Position numbers and translations under genes: made by a program. DNA of 64,000 nt from Janthinobacterium lividum. Lineage in GTDB: Bacteria > Pseudomonadota > Gammaproteobacteria > Burkholderiales > Burkholderiaceae_D. Shown piece after piece: positions 1 through 10,251 of this stretch; the first letter of the stretch is position 1, and each line of letters opens with the position of its first letter. The DNA lies in the NCBI RefSeq assembly GCF_011601275.1, contig NZ_JAAOLY010000006.1, positions 270,467 through 334,466 of the forward strand, written 5' to 3'. The notes under the pieces are model-generated. The model ran no database searches, was not told where the DNA came from, and saw only the letters and a list, made by a program, of their open reading frames with translations.

Positions 1-215
1 CGCGCACTATCCTGGTCGATGCGGGCCGGCAGATCGCGCTGATCGCCAGGGCGCTCGACCCGGCCGGCGCCTTGCCCGTGGCCCTGTGCGGCGGCCTGGC
101 GGCCCCCTTGTCGGGCTACCTGCCGGCGGAACTGTTGCAACTGGTCGTGCCGGCACAGGGCGACTCGGCCGCAGGCGGTCTGCGCCTGATACGCAAGCAC
201 TTGCAGGAGCAATGA
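1..215 (+). CDS. BadF/BadG-type sugar kinase, C-terminal fragment (probable GlcNAc kinase)
   Basis: Only the last 70 or so codons are present; the reading frame enters at base 3 and ends with TGA at 213-215. The fragment contains CGGLAAPL followed by PAQGDSAAGGLRL, which is how BadF/BadG/BcrA ATPase-fold glucosamine/GlcNAc kinases usually end. Its stop overlaps the start of the GntR gene (ATGA), so it belongs to the nag operon. Phosphorylation of imported GlcNAc to GlcNAc-6-P, the NagA substrate, is the inferred role. The catalytic N-terminal part lies outside the window, so substrate specificity cannot be read here. Confidence 0.65.
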   Translation, partial: RTILVDAGRQIALIARALDPAGALPVALCGGLAAPLSGYLPAELLQLVVPAQGDSAAGGLRLIRKHLQEQ

Positions 216-952
216 CCATGCTGGCCAAACTGTCCACCTTCAAACCCAATCCGGCCAGCGACACGCCGCTCTACATGCAGCTGGCGAACATGCTGTCGGA
301 CGGCATCGCCAGCGGCGACTGGCGCGCCAACCAGGCCCTGCCGTCCGAACGCGTGCTGTCGGACATCCTGGAAATCTCGCGTGTCACGGCGCGCAAGGCC
401 ATCGACATGCTGTGCGACCGGGGCATGCTGACGCGCAAGCGCGGCTCGGGCACCTACATCACGCCCAAGCTGGAACAGCCGCTGTCGCGCCTGACGAGTT
501 TTTCGGAAGAATTGCGCCAACGGGGCTTTACGGCCGGCTCGCGCTGGCTGCAGCGCGACATCGGCTCGGCCGCGCCGCTGGAACTGCTGTCGCTGGGCCT
601 GTCGCCGCACATGCCGGTGGCGCGCTTGCGCCGCTTGCGCACGGCCGATGAAGTGGTGATGGCGATCGAAACGACCACCATCCCCGCCCTGTACATGCCG
701 GACCCGCAGCAGGTGACCGATTCGCTGTACGGCTACCTGGAGTCGCGCGGCACCATCCCGATGCGCGCGCTGCAGCATATCCGCGCCGTCAACGCCACGG
801 CGGAACAGGCCAAGCTGGCCAATATCAAGACGGGTGAAGCCATGCTGCACATCACCCGTGTCAGTTATCTCGACAACGGCGCAGCGGTGGAACTGACCCA
901 CTCGTATTGCCGCAGTGATTATTATGAATTCGTAGCGGAGTCGCGCAGATGA
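212..952 (+). CDS. nagR: GntR/HutC-family regulator of amino-sugar catabolism (NagR-like)
   Basis: 246-residue protein with an N-terminal winged helix-turn-helix (about residues 20-85; LPSERVLSDILEISRVTARKA is the recognition region) and a C-terminal UTRA effector domain from about 105 onward. HutC-type GntR proteins of this size next to nagA usually sense GlcNAc-6-P or GlcN-6-P. The start is chosen at the ATG overlapping the upstream stop (ATGA); a second ATG at 218 is possible. The end overlaps nagA by 4 bp, so kinase, regulator and deacetylase are translationally coupled. It is paralogous to the regulator at 18600-19340. Confidence 0.85.
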   Translation: MTMLAKLSTFKPNPASDTPLYMQLANMLSDGIASGDWRANQALPSERVLSDILEISRVTARKAIDMLCDRGMLTRKRGSGTYITPKLEQPLSRLTSFSEELRQRGFTAGSRWLQRDIGSAAPLELLSLGLSPHMPVARLRRLRTADEVVMAIETTTIPALYMPDPQQVTDSLYGYLESRGTIPMRALQHIRAVNATAEQAKLANIKTGEAMLHITRVSYLDNGAAVELTHSYCRSDYYEFVAESRR

Positions 953-2061
953 GCAGCACTATCAAAGGCAATATCCTTACCCCCGGCGGCTGGATCCACG
1001 GCGCCATCGCCTTCGGCGAGCGGGTCGACAGCATCACGGGCGATTCCCTTCACCCGTCGAACAACAGCGACGACTATATTCTGCCCGGCTTTATCGACCT
1101 GCACGTGCATGGCGGCGCCGGCAAGGACATCATGGAAGGCGGCGAAGCCGTCTACACCATCGCGGCCATCCACGCGCGCCACGGCACCACCAGCCTGCTG
1201 GCCACCACCATGACGGCGCCGCCGGAAGACATCGACATGGCTCTGACGGCCATCGGCATCGCCGCCAACCACCGCCGCCCGAACACGGCGCGCGTGCTGG
1301 GCGCCCACCTGGAAGGCCCGTACATCAATTCGGGCAAGCTCGGTGCGCAGCCGAACTTCGCGCGCGCCGCCACCCTGGCTGAAATCGAGCGCCTGCAAAC
1401 GCTGGCCAAGCTGCGCGTCATCACCGTGGCGCCGGAAATCGCCGGTCACCTGGACCTGGTGCGCGCCCTGGCCGACGCCGGCGTGCGCGTGCAGATCGGC
1501 CACACGCTCGGTTCGTACGAAGACGGCGTGGCCGCGCTGGAGCACGGCGCCATGGGTTTCACGCACCTGTTCAACGCCATGAGCGGCCTGCACCACCGCG
1601 AGCCGGGCATGGTCGGCGCCGCCCTGGCGCACGCCGAATACGCGGAACTGATCCCCGACCTGCTGCACGTGCATCCGGGCGCCATCAAGGTGGCCCTGCG
1701 CGCCATCCCGCGCCTGTACTGCGTTACCGATTCGACGGCCGCCACCGGCATGCCGGACGGCGAATACATGCTGGGCCGCCACGCCGTGCAGAAATGCATG
1801 GGCGGCGTGCGCCTGCCCGACGGCACACTGGCGGGCAGCACCCTGACCCTGGACCAGGCGCTGCGCAACCTGGTGGGACTGGGACTGGACCTGGCCGACG
1901 CGTCCAAGCGCGTGTCGACCAATGCCGCCGATTACCTGGGCCTGGAAGAACGCGGCCGGCTGGCCCCCGGCACTTACGCCGATCTGGTGGTACTCGATCG
2001 CGATCTCAAACTCAAAGCTGTGTATATAGAAGGAGAAATCTGTGACCTCAATGATGCTTAA
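949..2061 (+). CDS. nagA: N-acetylglucosamine-6-phosphate deacetylase
   Basis: 370-residue amidohydrolase-fold enzyme that converts GlcNAc-6-P to GlcN-6-P and acetate in the cytoplasm. Visible motifs are the metal-binding DLHVHGGAGKD near residue 48, HLEGPYI, GHTLGSYEDG and THLFNAMSGLHHREPG, plus TDSTAATG with the catalytic Asp. The HxH pair near the N-terminus suggests a two-metal site, unlike the E. coli single-metal enzyme. Its start overlaps the GntR stop by 4 bp and its 3' end overlaps the next gene by 20 bp. Length is normal for the family. Confidence 0.95.
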   Translation: MSSTIKGNILTPGGWIHGAIAFGERVDSITGDSLHPSNNSDDYILPGFIDLHVHGGAGKDIMEGGEAVYTIAAIHARHGTTSLLATTMTAPPEDIDMALTAIGIAANHRRPNTARVLGAHLEGPYINSGKLGAQPNFARAATLAEIERLQTLAKLRVITVAPEIAGHLDLVRALADAGVRVQIGHTLGSYEDGVAALEHGAMGFTHLFNAMSGLHHREPGMVGAALAHAEYAELIPDLLHVHPGAIKVALRAIPRLYCVTDSTAATGMPDGEYMLGRHAVQKCMGGVRLPDGTLAGSTLTLDQALRNLVGLGLDLADASKRVSTNAADYLGLEERGRLAPGTYADLVVLDRDLKLKAVYIEGEICDLNDA

Positions 2062-3064
2062 AGAAGCCATTTCCGCCGCCGAATGCGTCGCCCTGCAACT
2101 GGCCAGCGACACGGAACGCTACGCGGAACTGGGCCGCAAATTGAGGAGCACCTCGTTCTCGACCGCGCTGACCATCGCGCGCGGCAGCTCCGACCACGCC
2201 TGCAATTACGTCGCCTACCTGATCATGGCGCGCCTGGGCCGTGTCGTGGCCTCGCTGCCGATGTCGCTGGTCACCCTGAACAAATCGCCGCTGGTGACGC
2301 GCGACACCCTGGCCATCTCGATCTCGCAATCGGGCCAGAGCCCGGACGTGGTCGAGCCGATCCGCTATTTCCGCGACGGCGGCGCCACCACCGTGGCCCT
2401 CGTCAACGACATCGATTCGCCGCTGGCGCACGCCGCCGAATGGGCCATGCCCCTGCGCGCCGGCAAGGAACAAAGCGTCGCCGCCACGAAAAGCTTCATC
2501 ACCAGCCTCGTCGCCGGTGCGCGCATGGTGGCCCAGTGGCAGAACGACCCCGAACTGCTGGGCGGCCTGGAAGCGCTGCCGGAGGCGCTGCTCGAAGCGA
2601 CACGCGTCGACTGGTCGCCGGCCATCGACGTGCTGGCCCCGGCCCGCAACATCATGGTCGTCGGGCGCGGCATCAGCTTCCCCGTGGCGCTGGAGTCGGC
2701 CTTGAAATTCAAGGAAACCTCGGCCCTGCAGGCGGAAGCGTTCAGCGGCGCCGAAATCAAGCACGGCCCGATGGCCCTCATCGAAGACGGCTACCCGCTG
2801 CTGATTTTTGCCACCCGCGGCCCGACCCAGGCCGGCCTGCTGCAACTGGCCAGCGAAATGCGCGGCCGCGGCGCCAAGGTCTTGCTGGCGGCCCCCGCCG
2901 ACGTGGCCGAGCGCGACCTGACCCTGCCCGTGGCGGCCACGCCGGACCTCGATCCGATCGTCGCCATCCAGTCCTTCTACGTGATGGCGGCCAAGCTGTC
3001 GGCCGCGCGCGGCATGGACCCGGATGCGCCGCGTCACTTGAGCAAGGTAACAAAAACAAACTAA
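2042..3064 (+). CDS. nagB: SIS-domain glucosamine-6-phosphate deaminase (NagB-II type)
   Basis: 340-residue protein with two SIS domains, like the isomerase half of GlmS but without the glutaminase domain. ARGSSDHACNY and SISQSGQSPDV are phosphosugar-binding segments, and EIKHGPMALIEDGYP lies in the second domain. NagB-II enzymes convert GlcN-6-P to fructose-6-P and ammonia, completing the pathway begun by NagA. The GTG at 2042 is chosen as start because AAGGAG lies 6 nt upstream (2030-2035); ATGs at 2051 and 2054 would be too far from it. The gene starts inside the nagA 3' end. Confidence 0.88.
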   Translation: MTSMMLKEAISAAECVALQLASDTERYAELGRKLRSTSFSTALTIARGSSDHACNYVAYLIMARLGRVVASLPMSLVTLNKSPLVTRDTLAISISQSGQSPDVVEPIRYFRDGGATTVALVNDIDSPLAHAAEWAMPLRAGKEQSVAATKSFITSLVAGARMVAQWQNDPELLGGLEALPEALLEATRVDWSPAIDVLAPARNIMVVGRGISFPVALESALKFKETSALQAEAFSGAEIKHGPMALIEDGYPLLIFATRGPTQAGLLQLASEMRGRGAKVLLAAPADVAERDLTLPVAATPDLDPIVAIQSFYVMAAKLSAARGMDPDAPRHLSKVTKTN

Positions 3065-3072
3065 GCACTCCC

Positions 3073-3108
3073 CGGCAGCTGCGCCCCCGGCACGGGGCGC
3101 GGCTGCCG
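3073..3108 (+). repeat. Intercistronic hairpin between nagB and the ABC binding-protein gene
   Basis: The arm 3073-3087 pairs with 3094-3108 over 15 positions, one of them a G-U pair, around a 6-nt loop. No T run follows, so it is not a standard intrinsic terminator. Stable hairpins between enzyme and transporter genes often protect upstream mRNA or adjust dosage of the binding protein; that role is an inference here. Confidence 0.7.
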
Positions 3109-3196
3109 GCAGAAGCACCCGAATATAAGCGACGGCAAGGGCATGTACCCGCGCCGCGGACTCATGGACATTGGAGCGCCACGCTCCAGGATAAAA

Positions 3197-4456
3197 ATGA
3201 CGATCAAGAGACTGTTGGCGGTTGTTGCCTGCGCGGGCCTGCTCGCGCCGCAGGCATGGGCTGCCGAGAAAATCGAATTCTGGACCTTCAGCATGAAGCC
3301 CAAGTTCACGCCGTATTTCAATACGGTGGTGGCGCGCTATGAGGCGCAGAATCCCGGCGTCAAGATCGAATGGATCGACTTCCCGTGGGACGTCATCCAG
3401 ACCAAGCTGGTCACGCGCATCGTGGCCGGCACGCCGCCCGCACTGGTCAGCCTGAACGTGCCATGGGCCGACGAATTTGCGCGCGACGGCTTGCTCACGC
3501 CAGTCGATGGCCTGATCCAGGAAGCGCGCGCCAGCTTCATTCCCAGCGCCCTGGACGACTTGCGCTTCAAGGGCCGCACCTACGGTTTTCCCATGTACAG
3601 CAATGTCGCGGTGATCGCCTTCAATAGCGCCATCTTCAAGCAGGCGGGTCTCACGCGCGGCCCCGCCAGCCTCGATGAACAGCTGGCGTACGCGCGCCAG
3701 ATCGCGCAACGCACGGGCAAGGCCGGCATCGCCCCCGCCCTGTCAAAAATCGACGGCCTGTTCATGCAGCAGGGCCTGGCCGTCATCACAGACAACCGCG
3801 CCGTCTTCAATTCGCCGCAGCACGTGGCGCTGGTACAAAAGCTGGCCGACACCTACAAGGCCGGTGGCCTGCTGAAGGAAAGCCTGTTCGCCGAAGACAA
3901 TTTCCCGGCCGTGATCGACGCCTACAAGGGCGGTCGCCTGGGCATGCTGCTGGCGCCGCCGACAGCCATGCAGCGCATCCGCGGCGACGCGAAAGACATC
4001 TACGCCATCACCGACGTGGCGCCCGCGCCGCTGGGCCCCACCGGCATCGCCGACGGCGGCTGGCTCGTGCATTTCGCCATTCCGAAAGGCGTGCCGGCGC
4101 GCCAGCTGCCATCGGTGGGCAAGTTCGCGCGCTTCCTGACGAACGACGCCAACCAGCTGGAATTCGCGCGCCAGGCCAGCGTCTTTCCCACCACCGTCAA
4201 GGCGGCGGCAGATCCATTCTTCCTGTCCACGCCGGCAAACGCGGGCGCGGCTGAAAAGGCGGTGGCCGCCGGCGCCCTGTCGATGGGCCACTCGCGCACC
4301 CTGTACGTGGCCGGCATCGACGACTACGACGAGCTGCGCCGCTCGCTCGTGAAAGCCGTCGAAGCAGGCGTGACGGGCAAGCAGGATGTCAAGCAGGCGC
4401 TGGACCAGGCCGTCGCCATCTGGAACCGCAAGCTGGCCACCCTGCCGCGCCATTAA
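3197..4456 (+). CDS. ABC transporter sugar-binding protein (CUT1 family)
   Basis: About 419 residues. The N-terminus MTIKRLLAVVACAGLLAPQAWAA is a Sec signal peptide cleaved near AWA-AE, so the protein is periplasmic. The mature part begins KIEFWTFSMKPKF, typical of family 1 extracellular solute-binding proteins that take oligosaccharides. The ATG at 3197 is preferred over an upstream in-frame ATG at 3143 because the signal peptide starts there and AGGA lies just upstream. It heads a transporter cassette with two permeases and an ATPase. GlcNAc or chitobiose as substrate is inferred from the nag context. Confidence 0.88.
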   Translation: MTIKRLLAVVACAGLLAPQAWAAEKIEFWTFSMKPKFTPYFNTVVARYEAQNPGVKIEWIDFPWDVIQTKLVTRIVAGTPPALVSLNVPWADEFARDGLLTPVDGLIQEARASFIPSALDDLRFKGRTYGFPMYSNVAVIAFNSAIFKQAGLTRGPASLDEQLAYARQIAQRTGKAGIAPALSKIDGLFMQQGLAVITDNRAVFNSPQHVALVQKLADTYKAGGLLKESLFAEDNFPAVIDAYKGGRLGMLLAPPTAMQRIRGDAKDIYAITDVAPAPLGPTGIADGGWLVHFAIPKGVPARQLPSVGKFARFLTNDANQLEFARQASVFPTTVKAAADPFFLSTPANAGAAEKAVAAGALSMGHSRTLYVAGIDDYDELRRSLVKAVEAGVTGKQDVKQALDQAVAIWNRKLATLPRH

Positions 4457-4471
4457 GGCAACAAGGACACC

Positions 4472-5341
4472 ATGAAACTCGCCCATCGCCATACCTTGCA
4501 AGCCTGGCTGTTCCTCGCCCCGGCCCTGCTGCTGCTGGCCGCCTTTTCCTTCTGGCCCGTCGGCTATGGCTCCGTGCTGGCGTTTACCGATTACAGCCTG
4601 ATACGCGAGACGCGCTTCGTCGGCCTCGATAACTTCCGCTACATCTTCAACAACGAGATGTTCGTCTCGGGCCTGAAAAATTCGCTGATGTTCTTGCTGA
4701 TGGTGCCCTTCGTGCAGGTCGGCGCCATCGTGCTTGCCGTCCTGGTGAACAACCGCCTGCCCGGCATCCGCCTGTTCCGCGCCGCCTTCTACGTGCCCGT
4801 GGTGACCACCGTCTCCGTGGTCGGCATCATGTGGGGCTTCATGTTCCACGAACAGGGCGCGCTGAACTACGTGATGATGACGTTAAGGCTGGTGAACGCG
4901 CCCGTGGGCTGGCTGACGAACGACAGCCTGGCCCTGTTTGCCGTCATGTTCGTCACCCTGTGGCGCGGCCTGGGCTGGTACATGGTGATGTACCTGGCGG
5001 CCTTGCAATCGATCCCGTCGGACATGCAGGAGGCGGCCATGCTCGATGGCGCCAACCGCTGGCAGCGCTTCTGGAAGATCACCGTGCCGATGCTTCGCCC
5101 GACCATCATGCTGTGCTCCATCCTGTCCGTGCTGGCGGCCCTGAAGGCGTACCAGGAAGTCGACGTGCTGACCCAGGGCGGGCCGATGAATTCCACCTTC
5201 ACGGCGCTGTACTACGCGTATGACCAGGGGCTGAAGCACTTGAAACTGCCGCGTGCGCTGGCGGCCAGCTTCGTCGTCTCGCTGTTCTGCATCGGCATCG
5301 CCCTGCTGTGCCTGCGCTATCTGAAACCGAAGCACCGCTGA
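4472..5341 (+). CDS. ABC transporter permease, CUT1 (MalF/UgpA-like)
   Basis: 289-residue inner-membrane protein with about six hydrophobic segments. The EAA coupling motif is EAAMLDGANRWQRFWKITVP near residue 190, where the cytoplasmic ATPase docks. AAGGA precedes the ATG, and the gene starts 15 bp after the binding-protein gene. It is the first of two permeases and would form a heterodimer with the next gene product. Substrate is inferred from the operon only. Confidence 0.9.
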   Translation: MKLAHRHTLQAWLFLAPALLLLAAFSFWPVGYGSVLAFTDYSLIRETRFVGLDNFRYIFNNEMFVSGLKNSLMFLLMVPFVQVGAIVLAVLVNNRLPGIRLFRAAFYVPVVTTVSVVGIMWGFMFHEQGALNYVMMTLRLVNAPVGWLTNDSLALFAVMFVTLWRGLGWYMVMYLAALQSIPSDMQEAAMLDGANRWQRFWKITVPMLRPTIMLCSILSVLAALKAYQEVDVLTQGGPMNSTFTALYYAYDQGLKHLKLPRALAASFVVSLFCIGIALLCLRYLKPKHR

Positions 5342-5348
5342 CACGGGA

Positions 5349-6191
5349 ATGACCATGAAAAACCGCTCCCGCCCCCTGACAACGCGCCTGCACATCCTGG
5401 GCCACTACGCCGTGCTGTGCGCGATCGCCGTCGTCTGCGTCTTCCCGTTCTGGTGGACCCTGGTGACGGCCATTTCCACGGAAGGCAATATCTTCGCCTT
5501 CCCGCCCACCTTCTGGCCGAAGGCGCCGTCCTTGGCCAACTTCATCGAAGTGTTCAAGGCGATCCCGATCTGGTCGTTCTTCAAGAATTCCGTGCTGATC
5601 GCCGTGTTTACCGTGTTCTGGAAACTGCTGCTGTGTTCACTGGCCGCGTATCCGCTGGCGCGCCTGAAATTCCGCGGCCGCAAACTCGTGTTCGGCCTGA
5701 TCCTCGCTACCCTGGTGCTGCCGTCGGAAGTGAACTTCCTCGTCAACTTCATCACCATCACGCAAATGAGCCTGGTCGACACCTACACGGGCGTGATCCT
5801 GCCCAACGTGGTGACGGCCGTGGCCATCTTGCTGCTCAAGCAGGCGTTCGAGGAAGTGCCGCAAGACCTGATCGACGCGGCGCGTGTCGATGGCGCGTCC
5901 GAGTGGGTCATCTTCAGCCGCATCATGCTGCCCCTGATCACGCCATGGCTGGCCACCGTCGGCATCCTGACGGCCGTCGAATCGTGGAATGAATACATCT
6001 GGCCGTCCATCGTCATGAGCAAGCCCGATGAATTCCCCCTGTCGGTGGGCGTGCTGTACTTGCGCGGCACGTTCGGCAGCAGCACGCGCGTGATCGCCGC
6101 CGGCACCCTGATCACCATCGTGCCGACCCTGCTCGCCTTCCTGTTTACCCAACGCTTCTTCATGCGCGGCATGGACGGCGCAGTCAAATGA
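5349..6191 (+). CDS. ABC transporter permease, CUT1 (MalG/UgpE-like)
   Basis: 280-residue inner-membrane permease, six predicted segments, with the EAA loop PQDLIDAARVDGASEWVIFS near residue 175. The N-terminal CAIAVVCVFPFWWTLVTAIS and C-terminal FLFTQRFFMRGMDGAVK are typical of MalG-type subunits. ATG at 5349 or 5355 could be used (ATGACCATG). It begins 7 bp after the partner permease, and its stop overlaps an upstream candidate start of the MFS gene. Confidence 0.9.
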   Translation: MTMKNRSRPLTTRLHILGHYAVLCAIAVVCVFPFWWTLVTAISTEGNIFAFPPTFWPKAPSLANFIEVFKAIPIWSFFKNSVLIAVFTVFWKLLLCSLAAYPLARLKFRGRKLVFGLILATLVLPSEVNFLVNFITITQMSLVDTYTGVILPNVVTAVAILLLKQAFEEVPQDLIDAARVDGASEWVIFSRIMLPLITPWLATVGILTAVESWNEYIWPSIVMSKPDEFPLSVGVLYLRGTFGSSTRVIAAGTLITIVPTLLAFLFTQRFFMRGMDGAVK

Positions 6192-6217
6192 AAACGTCTC
6201 TCGATAAGGAAGCCTCC

Positions 6218-7546
6218 ATGCACGACCAGCGCATCAGCATCAGCAAGAAAGTCCGCAGCCCGATCACCTGGGTACCCACCTTGTACTTCGCCCAGGGCCT
6301 GCCGTTTTACGCCGTGGCCCTGGTGGCCGGCCTGATGTTCAAGAGCATGGGCGTGCCGAACGACCAGATCGCCCGCTGGACGGGCCTGATCGGCTTTGCC
6401 TGGGTCTTCAAGTCGCTATGGAGTCCCTTCCTGGAACTGGCGTCGAGCAAGAAGACCATGGTGGTCCTGTTCCAGTTTCTCGGTGGCCTGAGCCTGGGCC
6501 TGATCGCGCTGGCGCTGCAAACGCCGCTGTGGTTCGCCGCCTGCATCGCCGTGCTGTTCGTCGCCGCCCTGGCCTCGTCCACGCACGATATCGTCTGCGA
6601 CGGCTTGTACATCGCCAGCCTGTCGGACAAGCAGCAGGCCGCCTACGCGGGCTGGCAAGGGGCCTTCTTCAACGCCGGCAAATTCATTTCGCTGGGCGGC
6701 CTGGTGATCCTGGCCGGCTACCTGGAGAAAAAAATCGGCATCAAGCCGGCATGGTCGGTGATCTTCCTGATCATCGGCGCCATGATGCTGTCGCTGGCCG
6801 CGTACCACTTGTGGGCGCTGCCGCAGGTGCGCAACGCGGCCGTGACCGACAAGAGCGTGGCCGGCATCAGCCGCACCTTGTGGGACGTACTGGTCGACTT
6901 CCTGAAAAAACCGGGCATCTGGGGCATGATCGCCTTCATCATCCTGTTTCGCGCCGGCGAGGCGCAAGTGCAGACCATCGGCCCGCTGTTCCTGCGCGAA
7001 GCGCGCGAACTGGGCGGCCTGGGCCTGTCGACGACGGAAGTGGGCGCCGTCTACGGTACGGCCGGCACGGTCGCTTTTCTGCTCGGCAGCATCGGCGGCG
7101 GCTATTTCACTTCCTGGCTGGGCCTGAAACGCGCCATGTTCTTCCTGATCCTGGCCATGAACTTGCCCAACCTGGTGTTCTACTACCTGAGCCACAGCAT
7201 GCCGACCGACCTGACCCTGATCACCGCCGCGCTCAGCGTGGAAATGTTCGGCTATGGCTTCGGCTTCGTCGGCCTGATCCTGTTCATGATGCAGGTCGTC
7301 TCGGTCGGCAAGTACCAGACGGCCCACTATGCATTCGCCACCGGCGTGATGCAGCTCGGTTCCGTGCTGTTCAAGATGATCAGCGGCGACATCCAGACGG
7401 CGCTCGGCTACAAGACCTTTTTCCTGTGGGTGCTGATATCGGCCATCCCCGTACTGGTGCTGTCGCGCTTCATGCGCATCGGCCCGAAGGATACCTCCAA
7501 CCCATCTGACGCCGGCGCCACCTCTGCACCGGCCAGCGCAAGCTAG
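6218..7546 (+). CDS. MFS permease, AmpG/PAT-like, probable GlcNAc-related transporter
   Basis: 442-residue membrane protein with about 12 hydrophobic segments. ITWVPTLYFAQGLPFYAV at the N-terminus and the overall pattern match AmpG/PAT-type MFS carriers, which move muropeptides or acetyl-CoA-like substrates. The start at 6218 is preferred because AAGGAAG lies 5 nt upstream; an in-frame ATG at 6188 overlaps the previous stop and is the alternative. Its place between ABC permeases and their ATPase suggests uptake of GlcNAc or N-acetylated sugars, but this is inference from context. Confidence 0.75.
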   Translation: MHDQRISISKKVRSPITWVPTLYFAQGLPFYAVALVAGLMFKSMGVPNDQIARWTGLIGFAWVFKSLWSPFLELASSKKTMVVLFQFLGGLSLGLIALALQTPLWFAACIAVLFVAALASSTHDIVCDGLYIASLSDKQQAAYAGWQGAFFNAGKFISLGGLVILAGYLEKKIGIKPAWSVIFLIIGAMMLSLAAYHLWALPQVRNAAVTDKSVAGISRTLWDVLVDFLKKPGIWGMIAFIILFRAGEAQVQTIGPLFLREARELGGLGLSTTEVGAVYGTAGTVAFLLGSIGGGYFTSWLGLKRAMFFLILAMNLPNLVFYYLSHSMPTDLTLITAALSVEMFGYGFGFVGLILFMMQVVSVGKYQTAHYAFATGVMQLGSVLFKMISGDIQTALGYKTFFLWVLISAIPVLVLSRFMRIGPKDTSNPSDAGATSAPASAS

Positions 7547-7560
7547 GATAGAAGCATTTC

Positions 7561-8694
<1,134 letters not shown>

Positions 8695-8854
8695 CAATAG
8701 CCGTTTTGTATCATGCCGCTTCTGTTTGACTTGTGCAGGCAGACCGGCATAAATGTGTTTTTTCGAGCTTCCTTGCCCCTCTGGCAATGCTACTACACGA
8801 TGTTGCGGCTGCCAGTGCCGGTGCGTATTTTTGTTATTGATTGAAGGATTGACC

Positions 8855-10171
8855 ATGTCCCAATTCCGTCTTGCACGCCTTAGCCTGCTCCTGGCCGCCA
8901 TCGGCCTGAATGTCTTGCCAGCCCTGTCGCACGCGCAGGAGGCCAAGCCGGCCGCCGCTGCCGGTGCACCTGCCGCCGCGCCTGCCGATACGGTGCGCCC
9001 TGAAGTGTTCAAGCTGCTCGATCCGGACGCCGTGAAGGCGTCGATGGATGCGAAAAACTACGCCGACGTGCAAAGCCGCATCGACCAGGCTGCCGCCATT
9101 CCCGCCCTGACGCCGTACGAATTGTTCGTGCTGAACCGCCTGCGCGTGGCGCTGGCGTCGACCACCAACAATGCGCCTATGGCCATGACGGCGCTGGAAG
9201 CGGTCATCGAATCGGGCAAGCTGGAAAAAAAGGTACAAGGCGATTTCATCCAGGCGCTGGCCAACTACCACTACAACGCCAAGGATTATCCGAACGCCAT
9301 CAAATGGTTCACCCGCTACCAGACGGAAACCGGCGATGTGGCTGGCGTGCGCCAGTACATCATCCGCGCCTACTACTTCAGCAATGATTTCGCGCGCGCG
9401 AAACAGGAACTGATGGCCGACCTGACGGCCAAGCAGCAAGCGGGCAAGACCCCGACAATCGAAGAACTGCAATTGCTGGCCAACACGGGTTCGAAAAGCA
9501 AGGATCCAGCCACCTACCTGGTCGCCATGGAAAACCTGGTGCGCTACTACCCGTCGGATGACTACTGGAGCGATTTGCTGAGCCGCACGCAAGGCAAGGC
9601 CGGCTATTCCGACCGTTTCGCGCTCGACGTGCTGCGCCTGCAATTCAAGGCCGTGGGCACCATGCCGCCGCAAGATTACAGCGACATGGCTGAAATCGCC
9701 TTGCAGAACGCCTTCCCGACGGAAGCGAAAAAAGTCCTCGACGCGGGCTTTGCCAAAGGCGTGCTGGGCACGGGCGCAAATGCCGCCAAGCACAAGAAAC
9801 TGCGCGACCAGGCCAACAAGGCTGCCGCAGACGACGCGAAAAACATCGCCAGCGGTGAAGCATCGGCCATGAAGAGCAAGGATGGCACGGGCTTGATCAA
9901 CCTCGGCTACGCCTTCGTGACGATGGACCAGTTCGACAAAGGTATCGACCTGATCCAGAAAGGCATCGCCAAGGGCGGCCTGAAGCGTCCGGAAGATGCC
10001 AAGCTGCGCCTCGGTTACTCCTACGCGATGGCCGGCAAGAAAGACGACGCCATCAAGGTACTGGAAACGGTCAAGGGTGGCGATGGCGTGGGCGACCTGG
10101 CCCGCTACTGGATCCTGTGGCTGAACCGTCCTGCCACCGCAGCGGCGGCGCCGGCAGCAGCGGCACAGTAA
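8855..10171 (+). CDS. Secreted tetratricopeptide-repeat protein
   Basis: 438 residues with a Sec signal peptide (MSQFRLARLSLLLAAIGLN, cleavage near SHA-QE) and an Ala-rich linker. The rest is a helical repeat array of TPR type: FIQALANYHYNAKDYPNAIKW near 130, LINLGYAFVTMDQFDKGIDL near 345 and LRLGYSYAMAGKKDDAIKVL near 385. It ends in a low-complexity Ala/Pro tail. The ATG at 8855 has GAAGGA upstream and precedes the signal peptide. Function is unknown; TPR proteins in such loci may scaffold envelope complexes. A strong terminator follows it. Confidence 0.75.
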   Translation: MSQFRLARLSLLLAAIGLNVLPALSHAQEAKPAAAAGAPAAAPADTVRPEVFKLLDPDAVKASMDAKNYADVQSRIDQAAAIPALTPYELFVLNRLRVALASTTNNAPMAMTALEAVIESGKLEKKVQGDFIQALANYHYNAKDYPNAIKWFTRYQTETGDVAGVRQYIIRAYYFSNDFARAKQELMADLTAKQQAGKTPTIEELQLLANTGSKSKDPATYLVAMENLVRYYPSDDYWSDLLSRTQGKAGYSDRFALDVLRLQFKAVGTMPPQDYSDMAEIALQNAFPTEAKKVLDAGFAKGVLGTGANAAKHKKLRDQANKAAADDAKNIASGEASAMKSKDGTGLINLGYAFVTMDQFDKGIDLIQKGIAKGGLKRPEDAKLRLGYSYAMAGKKDDAIKVLETVKGGDGVGDLARYWILWLNRPATAAAAPAAAAQ

Positions 10172-10196
10172 TTCCCGCTCCCAGCAATATGCGCAA

Positions 10197-10233
10197 GGCA
10201 GTTCCCGGTTCACGCCGGGGCTGCTTTTTTTTC
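10197..10233 (+). terminator. Intrinsic terminator after the TPR gene
   Basis: GCAG-TT-CCCGG pairs with CCGGGG-CTGC around a short loop and is followed by eight T residues. It ends only about 20 bp before the next plus-strand ATG, so the downstream gene needs its own promoter or readthrough. Confidence 0.75.
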
Positions 10234-10251
10234 GACCTTTTTCCTCCTTCC

